From an uncultured Anaerolineae bacterium (GTDB lineage Bacteria; Chloroflexota; Anaerolineae; Anaerolineales; Villigracilaceae): 64,000 bases of DNA. Of the stretch, positions 47,185 through 56,198 are shown piece by piece. Under the pieces are notes generated by a model. That model saw only the letters and a list, made by a program, of their open reading frames with translations, had not been told where the DNA came from and made no database searches. The translations under genes were made by a program, and so were the position numbers. Numbering within the stretch: position 1 is the first letter of the stretch; every line of letters starts with the position of its first letter. The stretch lies in assembly GCA_903846015.1 (NCBI GenBank), contig CAIMZS010000627.1, positions 1 through 64,000 on the forward strand, in the 5' to 3' direction.

Positions 47185-48155
47185 GCCCGGTTGAACGAGC
47201 CAGGGTGCTGTTGGTCGCGGCCTCGCTCGCCGAGCAGCGCGGTAATTATGCTGGCGCGCTGAACGCTGCCCAGCAGGCGCTGGAAATGCTGGAGGCACGC
47301 AGCACCGATGCGATGACGCGCGAGGCGGATGATCTGCTGCTCCAAGCCTGGGGTTTGGCCGGCAGCCTTCAGCGCCAGTTGGCCCAGTACAATGAAGCCG
47401 AAGCGCTGCTGCAGCGGGCGTTGGATTTTACGCTGGAGAAATACGGTGAGGCGGCGGATGAGACCAGCCTAGCCCGTAACCAACTGGCTGTTCTACACAA
47501 ATACACGGGGGAGTTTGAGAAGGGTGAAAGTTTATACCGCCTGGCGCTCAAGCATGTGCTGAAAAACCACGGAGAGATGCACGCGCTTGCTGCCATGCTT
47601 TATCACAACCTCGGTGGTCTGTTCCACGCGCGCGGGGATTTTGCCGGGGGCGAGCCGTTTGGCTTGCGCGCCTGGGAGATCGACCGGGCGCTGCTAGGCG
47701 AAGACGACCTGGTGACGTTAGCGGATGCGGCTGCCTATGCCGGGCTGCTGGATGGGCTGAAACGTTTCGATGAGTCTGAGCCAATCTATGAACGCGTCTT
47801 GTCTACTTATGAGCAACATGCGGGCATCGATCCATACGAAATCGCAGTCAACCTGAACAATCTTGCCAATGTGCGTTTTGCGCGCGGTGATTTCCAGGGC
47901 GCTGAGCAGGGCTTGCGCCAGGCGCTGGCGATCAAGGAAAAAAGCCTGGGGCCAGATCATCCCGATTGCGCGTTGACGGAAAACAACCTGGGCGTGGTGC
48001 TGCGCTCGCTCGGCCGCAGCCAGGAGGCCGGCAAATTGTTCGCGCGCGCCCTGGCGATCTTCGAGGCCCGCCTGGGGCCGCATCATCCCCGAACGGTGAT
48101 GGTGCGTGGGAACCTGACGGGGGGTGAGGCGGCTGGAGCGAGTCTATCTCGCTAA
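47181..48155 (+). CDS. TPR-repeat (kinesin light chain-like) protein
   Basis: Repeated 'EALLQRALDFTLEKYGEAADETSLARNQLAVLHKYTGEFEKGESLYRLALK'; TTG start overlapping the previous stop. Confidence 0.8.
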   Translation: MSPVERARVLLVAASLAEQRGNYAGALNAAQQALEMLEARSTDAMTREADDLLLQAWGLAGSLQRQLAQYNEAEALLQRALDFTLEKYGEAADETSLARNQLAVLHKYTGEFEKGESLYRLALKHVLKNHGEMHALAAMLYHNLGGLFHARGDFAGGEPFGLRAWEIDRALLGEDDLVTLADAAAYAGLLDGLKRFDESEPIYERVLSTYEQHAGIDPYEIAVNLNNLANVRFARGDFQGAEQGLRQALAIKEKSLGPDHPDCALTENNLGVVLRSLGRSQEAGKLFARALAIFEARLGPHHPRTVMVRGNLTGGEAAGASLSR

Positions 48156-48209
48156 TGGGATGCTCGGGCGGGGTTAGGGAGCGTAAATAATTAACTTTCC
48201 TCTCTGAAC

Positions 48210-48690
48210 CGAGTTTTGGGTAGAGCGAGGCTAAATGGCGTAACTCCACTGTGGGCAAATAGGATGATGAACAATGTTCAGTGAGGCCATTTGTTCGTCC
48301 GAGATTTTTTTCACCTGTTGCGTATATTTTTTCAATTTGATAGGTAGTTACTGCTAAACCGGTTGTTGTTTTTGTATCACGGATATATTGAGCAGCAAGA
48401 TCAAATGTGAGCAAAGGGCAACCCGCCCAGGTTTACCTTATTTCGCTAAACAAGCGCTGTTAAACCGGATTCCATTTAGAGGTGCCTGGCGGATAATGAC
48501 CAACGGTTACCGCTATGTCAAGGCCATCGGCCACTTTTTCTTGCAAGTACCATTTCCATGCTCTGGCGCGTGAGCTGTTACTACCACCACAATCTGCTTC
48601 AATCAAGAGTTTCGTGGTAGTTGGATGAAAAGCCAACCATTCTGTTGTACACCAAAGGGCAATACAATCGGCTGCGAATGCAGGTGTGTC
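48210..48690 (-). pseudogene. Degenerate ISAzo13-family transposase remnant
   Basis: Minus-strand reading gives 'HPTTTKLLIEADCGGSNSSRARAWKWYLQEKVADGLDIAVTVGHYPPGTSKWNPV*QRLFSEI*...TTTGLAVTTY' with stops/frameshifts. Confidence 0.75.
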
Positions 48691-48928
48691 AGATGTATTT
48701 CATTTTCCCCCTCTGCGCCTTTTTGGGTCTCATCAGAAAAAGCTTGAACAAATCTGGTTATTCCGCAGGTGTGAGCGCTGATAACATTAAACTGGGTCTG
48801 GATGGGATTGCCACACCAGACCCGGGAACTATAATTTAGGACTGTTGTGCTTCCTTTCCCAACAAAGAAAGGGAGCATAACAGGAAAGCTGTCTAAAATC
48901 GGCAAGCCAAAATCTGCAAAGCCGAAAA

Positions 48929-49252
48929 TTATGACCCCTTCAGCAGGCCGAGCAGGCGCTCCATCATCGCAGTGCGGTAATCAATGGCAGCCTGAACATT
49001 AACCTGGTGCATATCATTGAAAAGGGTATCCACCACCAACGAGCCATCCGGGCCAAGTTTCATTGGCAGAACGGTTTCACTATCGCCATCCAGCTTGATG
49101 GTGGTACGCGACGCCGGTTTGGACTGCGAGGCCTCACTGCCCATCTCGACAAAGCGAGTTTCCACCGTCATGGTGGCTATATCTTCAACATATTTTGCGA
49201 TCTTATCGGCTGCATTCTTAAGCGCTTCTTTTAATTCCGGACTGGTTGCCAT
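48929..49252 (-). CDS. 107-aa protein resembling the C-terminal domain of the C25-like protein at 50171-52246
   Basis: 'TTIKLDGDSETVLPMKLGPDGSLVVDTLFNDMHQVNVQAAIDYRTAMMERLLGLL' vs 'VTHVKIDGDTVVCVPVKDGEVDMAVWGIHLEMVKSAQANRAELMKTIINAA'. Confidence 0.7.
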   Translation of the reverse strand: MATSPELKEALKNAADKIAKYVEDIATMTVETRFVEMGSEASQSKPASRTTIKLDGDSETVLPMKLGPDGSLVVDTLFNDMHQVNVQAAIDYRTAMMERLLGLLKGS

Positions 49253-49267
49253 TTATTCTCTCCTGAT

Positions 49268-50158
49268 CTAGTTGGTTGGAATGGATGGAAGTTCCCTGGC
49301 CTGGGCCAGGATTTTTATGACATATTGATAAACCGCGGGCAGAGCCAACAACGCCCCACCCGGAGCCGCCATTAATCCCGCCACCCGGGCCGCACCGCCG
49401 GCGACGGTGACGAACAGGCGCAGGCGCATCAAACGGGTTTGGGTAACGCTTGCCAGCGCGCGCTGGTGCAGGGCTGTTTGTTCAACATCCGAAGCGCTGC
49501 CACCCAGCCAGGCAGTCTGCGCATCACCGCTCCAATCGACGATCGTGCGAGCAATCAATTGACCGGCGATGCTGGTTTCCACCCACGCCAGGTGCAGCGC
49601 ATCATGGTCGATCTGGGTCAGAAGGGCTTCAAAGCGCCCCTTGGCGTCCTGCCAGGTCTCGCTGAGCACCTCACCCGCGCCAAAACTGACCTGCCCAGCT
49701 TGACTCCTGCTGACTTCGCGGTCGGCATCCATCAACAGGGCAAACAAATCATCATCCGGGTTTCCGCCGTTTTCCTGTGACGGCACAGCAAAACTTGCGC
49801 CCGCTTTTGAAGCGGACGACTGGGCGCTGCGCAGCGCAAAATTCTCCAGGCGGGCGGGAAGATTATCCAGCTCAGCGCCAACTCGCTCAAAAACGGCCTG
49901 GTTATGGTCGAACTCCGCGTGAGCCTCAGCCGGCTGCGCAGGCAGGTTGACCCGGTAAACCGTCTCGGTCACCGGCGCTGATGCACGCGAAGCGGTTGTT
50001 CCATCACGTGAAGCGGTTGTTCTATCACTCGAAGCGGTTGTTCTATCAGTCTCAATTCCAAAGGAAACAGCTGACGGCGCACGCGAAGCGGTTGTTCCAT
50101 CAGATGCCCACATTCCCAAAGGATCGTCAAAACTGCTTTCAAATACAGACATGCTCAT
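49268..50158 (-). CDS. Hypothetical protein with DGTTASR repeats and hydrophobic C-terminus
   Basis: 296 aa; N-terminal 21-bp-encoded repeats; C-terminal 'LFVTVAGGAARVAGLMAAPGGALLALPAVYQYVIKIL'. Confidence 0.7.
   Translation of the reverse strand: MSMSVFESSFDDPLGMWASDGTTASRAPSAVSFGIETDRTTASSDRTTASRDGTTASRASAPVTETVYRVNLPAQPAEAHAEFDHNQAVFERVGAELDNLPARLENFALRSAQSSASKAGASFAVPSQENGGNPDDDLFALLMDADREVSRSQAGQVSFGAGEVLSETWQDAKGRFEALLTQIDHDALHLAWVETSIAGQLIARTIVDWSGDAQTAWLGGSASDVEQTALHQRALASVTQTRLMRLRLFVTVAGGAARVAGLMAAPGGALLALPAVYQYVIKILAQARELPSIPTN
49981..50106 (-). repeat. 21-bp-period repeat, in-frame coding copies (DGTTASR)
   Basis: GATAGAACAACCGCTTCGAGT, GATAGAACAACCGCTTCACGT, GATGGAACAACCGCTTCGCGT in tandem, plus a separated GATGGAACAACCGCTTCGCGT. 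Confidence 0.8.
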
Positions 50159-50170
50159 TGACCTGGAGGC

Positions 50171-52246
50171 TTACTTGTTCACAATTCCGGCGATGCTGGC
50201 GGCTGCGTTGATGATGGTTTTCATCAATTCGGCCCGGTTGGCCTGGGCGCTCTTGACCATTTCGAGGTGAATGCCCCACACCGCCATATCGACTTCGCCA
50301 TCCTTGACCGGCACGCACACGACAGTATCGCCATCAATTTTGACGTGGGTGACTGCGCGCAGCTCCGCGCCGGTGAACTGGCCTTTTTCATATTGGACCG
50401 CGCTCATGTCGTCGGCAACATAGGTGGAGACATCCAGGCTGGTGGCATCATCCAGCGCCTGTGAAAGGTAATTGCCAAGCTTTTCCACAAAGTTTTGGAG
50501 CGCGCCGGCAGGCTGAGCCAGGCCAGACGCAGTCTCTGCGATAGTGCCGGTTCCAGCAGGGCCAGGGGCTTCTTCCTTCTTTTTAAAGGTGTCCATGAAC
50601 CCAAAAGATGTCTCCTGGCTGGCTGGCTGCCCTTCACCTGCGGCGAAGGCTTTGGCTTGCGGCGATAGTGCAGCCGCTGCAGGCGCTGCACCGGCGCGGA
50701 CAACCACATCCGGTTGGAACCCCGCTGCCAGCGCGGTAAGCGCTGCCGGGATCGTTGAGAGACTGATGCTTTCACGCTGCGGGGGACTGGCTGCGGCGCC
50801 AGCGTCTGCCACCGCCAACCTGACTGCCGGATCACCGATGAAGGTATAGTTGCGCGCATCGTTGTTCGAAGTCCACATCCCGGCCAGTTTGACGTCATCC
50901 TGGGTCTCGGGCGTGGTCATATCCAGCTCCTCGGTCAATTCCGTGGAGATCTCAGCGTAACGCGAGTTAAACGCATCGGTGGCAGCGCCGGCGGGTTTCC
51001 CGTTCAAAAGCGTATCCAGCGTTGAGACAAACGTCTGGATGTCATTAGTATCACCTTCCCAATTGATCGAGGCGCCCCAAGCGCGTTCCACATGCGCGAA
51101 GACACCCAACGCCCCGCCGCGGGGATGGGACAGCAGCCGGAGTGGAAGCTGGGAAAGGAAGGCATACGGCGCAATATCCTTTTTCTCACCAAAAGCCTGG
51201 CGATAAAAATTGTCGCTTTTGGGAATACCACCACCATAACAGGCAAAGATGAAGGCCAGCATGCCGGAAACATCCGCATCCGAGCCGATGTCATCTGCCG
51301 AAAAATACAGCGAATCAGAGATTGGGCCGCGCACAGTTGGCCCGGGCCAATCCTGCGTCAGAATAGCGCCGGTATGCCTGAGCAGGCGCGGATCACCCAG
51401 CTTGAAGCTCATGCCGTGGCTGGCGCTGAACATTAAAGCGGGTGTTTTGGAGCCACCCATGTAATTGGTCAGGTTGGCCTTGGTGGCATCCGCCGGATTG
51501 ATCAGATCGACCGACCAATCCTTGTGATCCTGCAGCATCCCACTGGCAAGCGGGCTGATCAACTGGGTTGAGCTCATGCTGGTAGCCATGTCACCCTTGT
51601 TGGCAGTTCCAAAGAAGGCTGCCTTCCTGGCGCGGGTAGTCTTTTTGGTCTCTGCATTCACCACCGAGCTGGCATAACGGTAATAATCTTCCAAAACATC
51701 AAAGTAAATGCGCCCGACACCGTACTGCACATCCAACTGGTATTGAAAGGTAAATGGGATGGTTTCTGGCGAACCAACGATCAGGCTGTAGAAAGGAAAA
51801 TAATCGGGGTCGGCAGGACCAGGTTGGCGGCCAAAGCGTTTAAGAAATTGATTCTTTGTTTCGCCATCACGATAACCCAGCTCCGTCCCGATCACTTCCT
51901 TGTAATTGGTCGCCTTTTGCTGGCTGGCCTGTTCCTTGCGCAGATCAAGCAGCGGCTTAAGCGCTTCCTTGATCCCATCGACTGATTTCTGCGGCAGACT
52001 GGCGGGAAAGATCACTGACCACCCAGCCGAGGCAAGATTGTCAATTTCAACCCCTTCCACCACCCCGAAGTGTGGGCCGCCGCTCTGGTTCAGGCTGCTG
52101 CGGATTTTGGCATCATTGCGGTCTTCCTTGCTGACGGTCAATCCGCGCGCCACACCCGCGATCATTTCAGATGTAATCACCGTATCCCCATCGATCGGCC
52201 CACCGGTATCGGCGTCAATCCCATTCAGATAAAGTTCTTTTGACAT
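50171..52246 (-). CDS. C25/gingipain-like (clan CD, caspase-like fold) cysteine peptidase
   Basis: Candidate His 'LMFSASHGMSF' and Cys 'FIFACYGGGIPK'; 'FIGDPAVRLAV' as at C25 domain ends; start MSKELYLNG at 52246 with AAGGAG RBS. Confidence 0.7.
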   Translation of the reverse strand: MSKELYLNGIDADTGGPIDGDTVITSEMIAGVARGLTVSKEDRNDAKIRSSLNQSGGPHFGVVEGVEIDNLASAGWSVIFPASLPQKSVDGIKEALKPLLDLRKEQASQQKATNYKEVIGTELGYRDGETKNQFLKRFGRQPGPADPDYFPFYSLIVGSPETIPFTFQYQLDVQYGVGRIYFDVLEDYYRYASSVVNAETKKTTRARKAAFFGTANKGDMATSMSSTQLISPLASGMLQDHKDWSVDLINPADATKANLTNYMGGSKTPALMFSASHGMSFKLGDPRLLRHTGAILTQDWPGPTVRGPISDSLYFSADDIGSDADVSGMLAFIFACYGGGIPKSDNFYRQAFGEKKDIAPYAFLSQLPLRLLSHPRGGALGVFAHVERAWGASINWEGDTNDIQTFVSTLDTLLNGKPAGAATDAFNSRYAEISTELTEELDMTTPETQDDVKLAGMWTSNNDARNYTFIGDPAVRLAVADAGAAASPPQRESISLSTIPAALTALAAGFQPDVVVRAGAAPAAAALSPQAKAFAAGEGQPASQETSFGFMDTFKKKEEAPGPAGTGTIAETASGLAQPAGALQNFVEKLGNYLSQALDDATSLDVSTYVADDMSAVQYEKGQFTGAELRAVTHVKIDGDTVVCVPVKDGEVDMAVWGIHLEMVKSAQANRAELMKTIINAAASIAGIVNK
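50535..50563 (+). repeat. Dispersed modular repeat copy R8, inside the C25-like CDS
   Basis: TCTGCGATAGTGCCGGTTCCAGCAGGGCC, read in frame as GPAGTGTIAE on the minus strand. Confidence 0.8.
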
Positions 52247-52289
52247 ATTTGGCGCTCCTTGGTTGTACGAAATAGTCTTTGACCTTGCC

Positions 52290-52340
52290 CTTGCTCTAAT
52301 CTGCGATAGTCCCGGTTCCAGCACAAGCAGGTTCAGACAA
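52290..52340 (+). repeat. Dispersed modular repeat copy R9
   Basis: CTTGCTCTAATCTGCGATAGTCCCGGTTCCAGCACAAGCAGGTTCAGACAA. Confidence 0.85.
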
Positions 52341-55300
52341 TTAGCGGCTCTGCGGAAATAGGCTGGCAATGAAAATGGTGAACCTATCCAAAATATTCGG
52401 GCTGTTAAAATCCTCGCAGGTGGTTCCGAGGATTTCCAAACATTCGTTTCCGCTCATCTGGCGCGTCAGGCGGCTTTTGGCCAGATCGATCAATTCAGCA
52501 GTGTTCATTGTAAAAATACGCACGCTGTTGTCCGATCCACCGGCGGCAACGTGGGCATCCGTCCCGCTGACATCCAGGCTCTGCACCACCCGATCGTTAA
52601 AACCGTAATAGCTGTAAACCAACTGCGGGTTGGCCGGGTCGCGGATGTCGCGCACATTGATCGAGCCATCGGCGCCACCGGTAAGTACAAACCTGCCGTC
52701 TTTGGAGAAGGCCACATCGTAGATCGTGCCGCGATGGGCGGCTGTTTTCGAAAGCATACCGGGCGGAGTGTTCGAACCAGCCTTGCTTAGATCCCACAGG
52801 ATCAGAAAACCATCATCACCGACCGAAGCCAGCAGGCTGCCGCTGGCATTAAAGCTGACCGTCTGGACGAAATCAGCATGTCCGTCTAGCGTATAAAGGA
52901 CAGTACCGCTGGTCAGATCCCAAATGATAACTGACTTTTTCTCGTATCCGGCCGCCAGCAGCTTCTGATCCGGGCTGATATCCAGGGACAGTACTTTACC
53001 AAGATCGGATTGAAGGGTCTGAATGACCCTGCCGCTGCTGGGATCCCAGGTATAGATCAAGCCATCACTGTCACCGCTGACCGCAAAGGAACCATCCCTG
53101 GCAACCGCCACATCCCAGATTTCGCTCTTATGAGCGCTAAAAACCTGTTTTTGGGTGCCCAGGGCAACATCCCAGACAATGGCTTGCCCATCATGGCTGG
53201 CTGAAACAAGCCATGATCCATCCGGACCCCACGCCAGCGCTTCCACTACCCGGGTATGACCGGTCAGATCGTTTAGCAGGGTACCCTTGTGAGCATCCCA
53301 GATCTTGATATCCGGGCTGCGCCCCGATGAAGCCAACAAGCTGCCGTCCCGGCTGAAGGCAACGGCATTGACCCGGTCCTTGTTGTCCAGGGTCAAAAAT
53401 TCGCGGCTGCCAGAGGGCGAAATATTCCAAATACGCACCGTCTTATCCTGGCTGGCTGATGCCAGGAAACGTCCATCCGGGCTCAAACTGATGTTGAAAA
53501 TCTGATCACTGTGACCGGTCAGCGTGGTTTGCAGGCGGCCGTAGGTCGTATCCCAGATTCGAATGGTGCGGTCCGAGCTGCAGGAGATCAGGCTTTTACC
53601 ATCATGGCTGTAAACCAATCCATACACCCAATCGGCATGACCAGGAATGTTCATGACCCAATCCTGGGTGCCGATATCCCATAGCTTGATCAACCGGTCA
53701 GCGCTGCCGCTGGCCAACTGTTTACCATCCGGGCTAAAAGCCAGACCGTAAATCCCGGCTGTATGGGCATTTGCGCCGCCCAGCTTGAAGGCTAAATCCA
53801 TCGGAGAGCCTTCGGCAACATTCCACACCCGGATGCTGGCATCCTCGCCAGCAGAGGCCAGCAGATTGCCATCCGGGCTGAAGGCCAGGCTATAAACCGC
53901 ATCGGTATGACCGCTGCCGCACAAAATGGGGGTCGCGCAGTTTTCCACGCCAAAGACTTCCAGCGCGGCGCCAGTGCCAGCATCCCACAACCGGACGGTA
54001 TGATCTGCCGAACCAGTAGCGATCAGACGGCCGCTCGGACTGTACGCCAATGCCCAAACAACCGCCCCTCCCGTAGAAAATTTGAGTTTGACCTGCCAGG
54101 TGCCAGTGTCGTAAACCAGAACATTGCCATCCTGGGTGCTGACAGCCAGGAATTTTCCATCCGGGCTGTAAGCCACGCTGGTAACGCCAAAGTTATCCGC
54201 CTGGTTTGCCACAACCACCCCAAGCGGCTCGAGGCTGTGGGTTTCAAGCCCAGAGGCGGCATCCCAGATCTTGACCGTGCCATCCTTGCTGCCGGAAGCG
54301 AGCGCGCTACCGTCCGGGCTGAATTCAACGGTATAAATCTTATCGGTGTGACCGGACATGGATTTCTCCACGCGCACGGCTGGCAGAGCGCGGTGCAAGG
54401 CCTGAATATTTTCAACCGTAAGCGCTCCGGTGGCATTCTGACTGGCAAGCGCCATCATGACACTCAACTGTGGGTCAATCGACAGGCTGCTTACCGAAGC
54501 AGCGGCAAGTTCGCGCGCCACAGCGCGCAGCCCCGCCAGTCTGGCTCTGAAAAACAACGCGATGGCGATCATGGCAATCACCGCGGCAGCAATCCCCAAC
54601 CAGCGGATAATTCGGTCGTTACGGTCTTCGCGCAAATCTGCCAGGTGAGCCTTGAGCGATTCATTGTAGAAATCATTCTCCACCTGGGTCATATCGGCCT
54701 GGTGTTCCGCCACCCATTGCTTCATGGTCAGAAAATCCGGCCCGGTCACCAGCATGCCAGCCTGGCGGTTTTCCTGATTCCAGACATCCGCCTGGCGCTG
54801 CAAGGCGCTCAGGTTTTTGTCAAACCACTCGCTATTGTTCTTAATAATGGGGGTTATCAAGCGATCGTGAGAAAGTTCAAACCAGGTTGACCCGCCGCGT
54901 TTCTCTGAGCGGATCAGGTAGGTTTTTTCGAGTTCCCAAATGGCCACGTTTTCCAGGCCATCGCTGCGTGTGGGCGCCAACAGCACCTGCCCACGGATGC
55001 CCTGGGCCGTTATCAGCTTGCGGTCAAACCACGCCCGGATCAAGCGCTCCCTGACCCCGGCTTTGGCAGCCACGGTTGCCACCTGCAGCGAGTAATAATC
55101 GGCCAGGGCGGTATTGACATCACCGACCCGTTCGATATCGTCCACTCCAATTTCGTCGTCGCTAGGCTCCAGCGAGGACCACAAACGCCGGCAGACCACT
55201 TGCAGTTGAACTGGTTCAACATACAGCCCAGATTCCAACTGGGTAGTGCCATCAGATTGCTGCACCTGCACCGTGCACAGATCATTGACCATTTTTTGGG

Positions 55301-56036
55301 CTGCTTCGGTAGTAACATGCACTTGCTGAGCAGCCGCGGGTTTCTGTATGGCAGAAAGAGCCGCATCAGCCTGCAGCAGCCGCAGCCGGTAGCGAGTGGA
55401 AAAACCGGTCGGGATGGAACGTATATACGAATCCATGCGAGCCACAAAATCTTCCCGCATGGCATACAACAGCCACACACCTCTATTGCGCAGCGCTTCA
55501 CCAAGCTGACTGAAAAAAGCCTGCTTTTGCTCGCGCTCAGTCGGAGCAATGGTGATGACTTCCTCACCCTGATCGATTACCATCAAAACAGAACGTCCGG
55601 CATCATAAGCCGGATCCAACTCCTGCAACCGCTCACGACGGCGCTGCAGGTATTGCTTCAGACTCAACCCCGAAAGCTCAGCCTGTAAAAAGCGTTGATC
55701 GGGCGGCAGATCCTCCTCCATACATAACAACAGGCTGAAGGTATAACGGTTAAAGCCTGGTACAAGCTGTGAATCTGGAGGGGGCTCGTGATTGAGGCGC
55801 ATCACATTGAGCACCTCAAAACCATTTTCCGCCATCTTCGGCAGGATGGCGGCATTAAGCAGCGAGCTTTTGCCAGCACCGGATGGCGAATAAAGCAAAA
55901 CGATACGCTCAGCGATCAACAGATCGAGCAGTTCAGACGTCTCGCGTTCGCGGCCATAGATGACCTCCCCTTTTTCGTAAGGTCGGGTGCCGATATAAGG
56001 ATTCGGACGGGATGCAATCGTGATTGTATTACTCAT
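52341..56036 (-). CDS. nSTAND-type P-loop NTPase with C-terminal WD40 propellers
   Basis: 'NPYIGTRPYEKGEVIYGRERE', Walker A 'YSPSGAGKSSLLN', Walker B 'VLMVIDQGEEV', TM, many WD40 'SPDGxxLASGSxDxTVRIWD' repeats. Confidence 0.93.
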   Translation of the reverse strand: MSNTITIASRPNPYIGTRPYEKGEVIYGRERETSELLDLLIAERIVLLYSPSGAGKSSLLNAAILPKMAENGFEVLNVMRLNHEPPPDSQLVPGFNRYTFSLLLCMEEDLPPDQRFLQAELSGLSLKQYLQRRRERLQELDPAYDAGRSVLMVIDQGEEVITIAPTEREQKQAFFSQLGEALRNRGVWLLYAMREDFVARMDSYIRSIPTGFSTRYRLRLLQADAALSAIQKPAAAQQVHVTTEAAQKMVNDLCTVQVQQSDGTTQLESGLYVEPVQLQVVCRRLWSSLEPSDDEIGVDDIERVGDVNTALADYYSLQVATVAAKAGVRERLIRAWFDRKLITAQGIRGQVLLAPTRSDGLENVAIWELEKTYLIRSEKRGGSTWFELSHDRLITPIIKNNSEWFDKNLSALQRQADVWNQENRQAGMLVTGPDFLTMKQWVAEHQADMTQVENDFYNESLKAHLADLREDRNDRIIRWLGIAAAVIAMIAIALFFRARLAGLRAVARELAAASVSSLSIDPQLSVMMALASQNATGALTVENIQALHRALPAVRVEKSMSGHTDKIYTVEFSPDGSALASGSKDGTVKIWDAASGLETHSLEPLGVVVANQADNFGVTSVAYSPDGKFLAVSTQDGNVLVYDTGTWQVKLKFSTGGAVVWALAYSPSGRLIATGSADHTVRLWDAGTGAALEVFGVENCATPILCGSGHTDAVYSLAFSPDGNLLASAGEDASIRVWNVAEGSPMDLAFKLGGANAHTAGIYGLAFSPDGKQLASGSADRLIKLWDIGTQDWVMNIPGHADWVYGLVYSHDGKSLISCSSDRTIRIWDTTYGRLQTTLTGHSDQIFNISLSPDGRFLASASQDKTVRIWNISPSGSREFLTLDNKDRVNAVAFSRDGSLLASSGRSPDIKIWDAHKGTLLNDLTGHTRVVEALAWGPDGSWLVSASHDGQAIVWDVALGTQKQVFSAHKSEIWDVAVARDGSFAVSGDSDGLIYTWDPSSGRVIQTLQSDLGKVLSLDISPDQKLLAAGYEKKSVIIWDLTSGTVLYTLDGHADFVQTVSFNASGSLLASVGDDGFLILWDLSKAGSNTPPGMLSKTAAHRGTIYDVAFSKDGRFVLTGGADGSINVRDIRDPANPQLVYSYYGFNDRVVQSLDVSGTDAHVAAGGSDNSVRIFTMNTAELIDLAKSRLTRQMSGNECLEILGTTCEDFNSPNILDRFTIFIASLFPQSR

Positions 56037-56083
56037 GAAATAATCCTGGAATTTGTTTAGGATGAAATAATCCTGGTTCCTGC

Positions 56084-56192
56084 TCTTGCTCTCGCTCTAA
56101 TCTGCGTAATCATCGATCTGCGTAAATCTGCGGTTCAGACAAGAGGCGTAAATCTGCGATAGTGCCCGTTCTAGCAGGGCCGATTCAGACAC
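56084..56192 (+). repeat. Dispersed modular repeat, compound copy R10
   Basis: CTTGCTCTCGCTCTAATCTGCGTAATCATCGATCTGCG...GATAGTGCCCGTTCTAGCAGGGCCGATTCAGACAC. Confidence 0.88.
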
Positions 56193-56198
56193 AATGGG

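Noticed and set aside
49981-50106. Possible CRISPR-like repeat array
   Set aside because: Units are 21-bp tandem coding repeats without unique spacers and without cas genes nearby.
49268-50158. Gasdermin homolog
   Set aside because: Position next to caspase-like proteases is suggestive, but I could not recognise gasdermin sequence features. Left as a hypothetical effector or substrate only.
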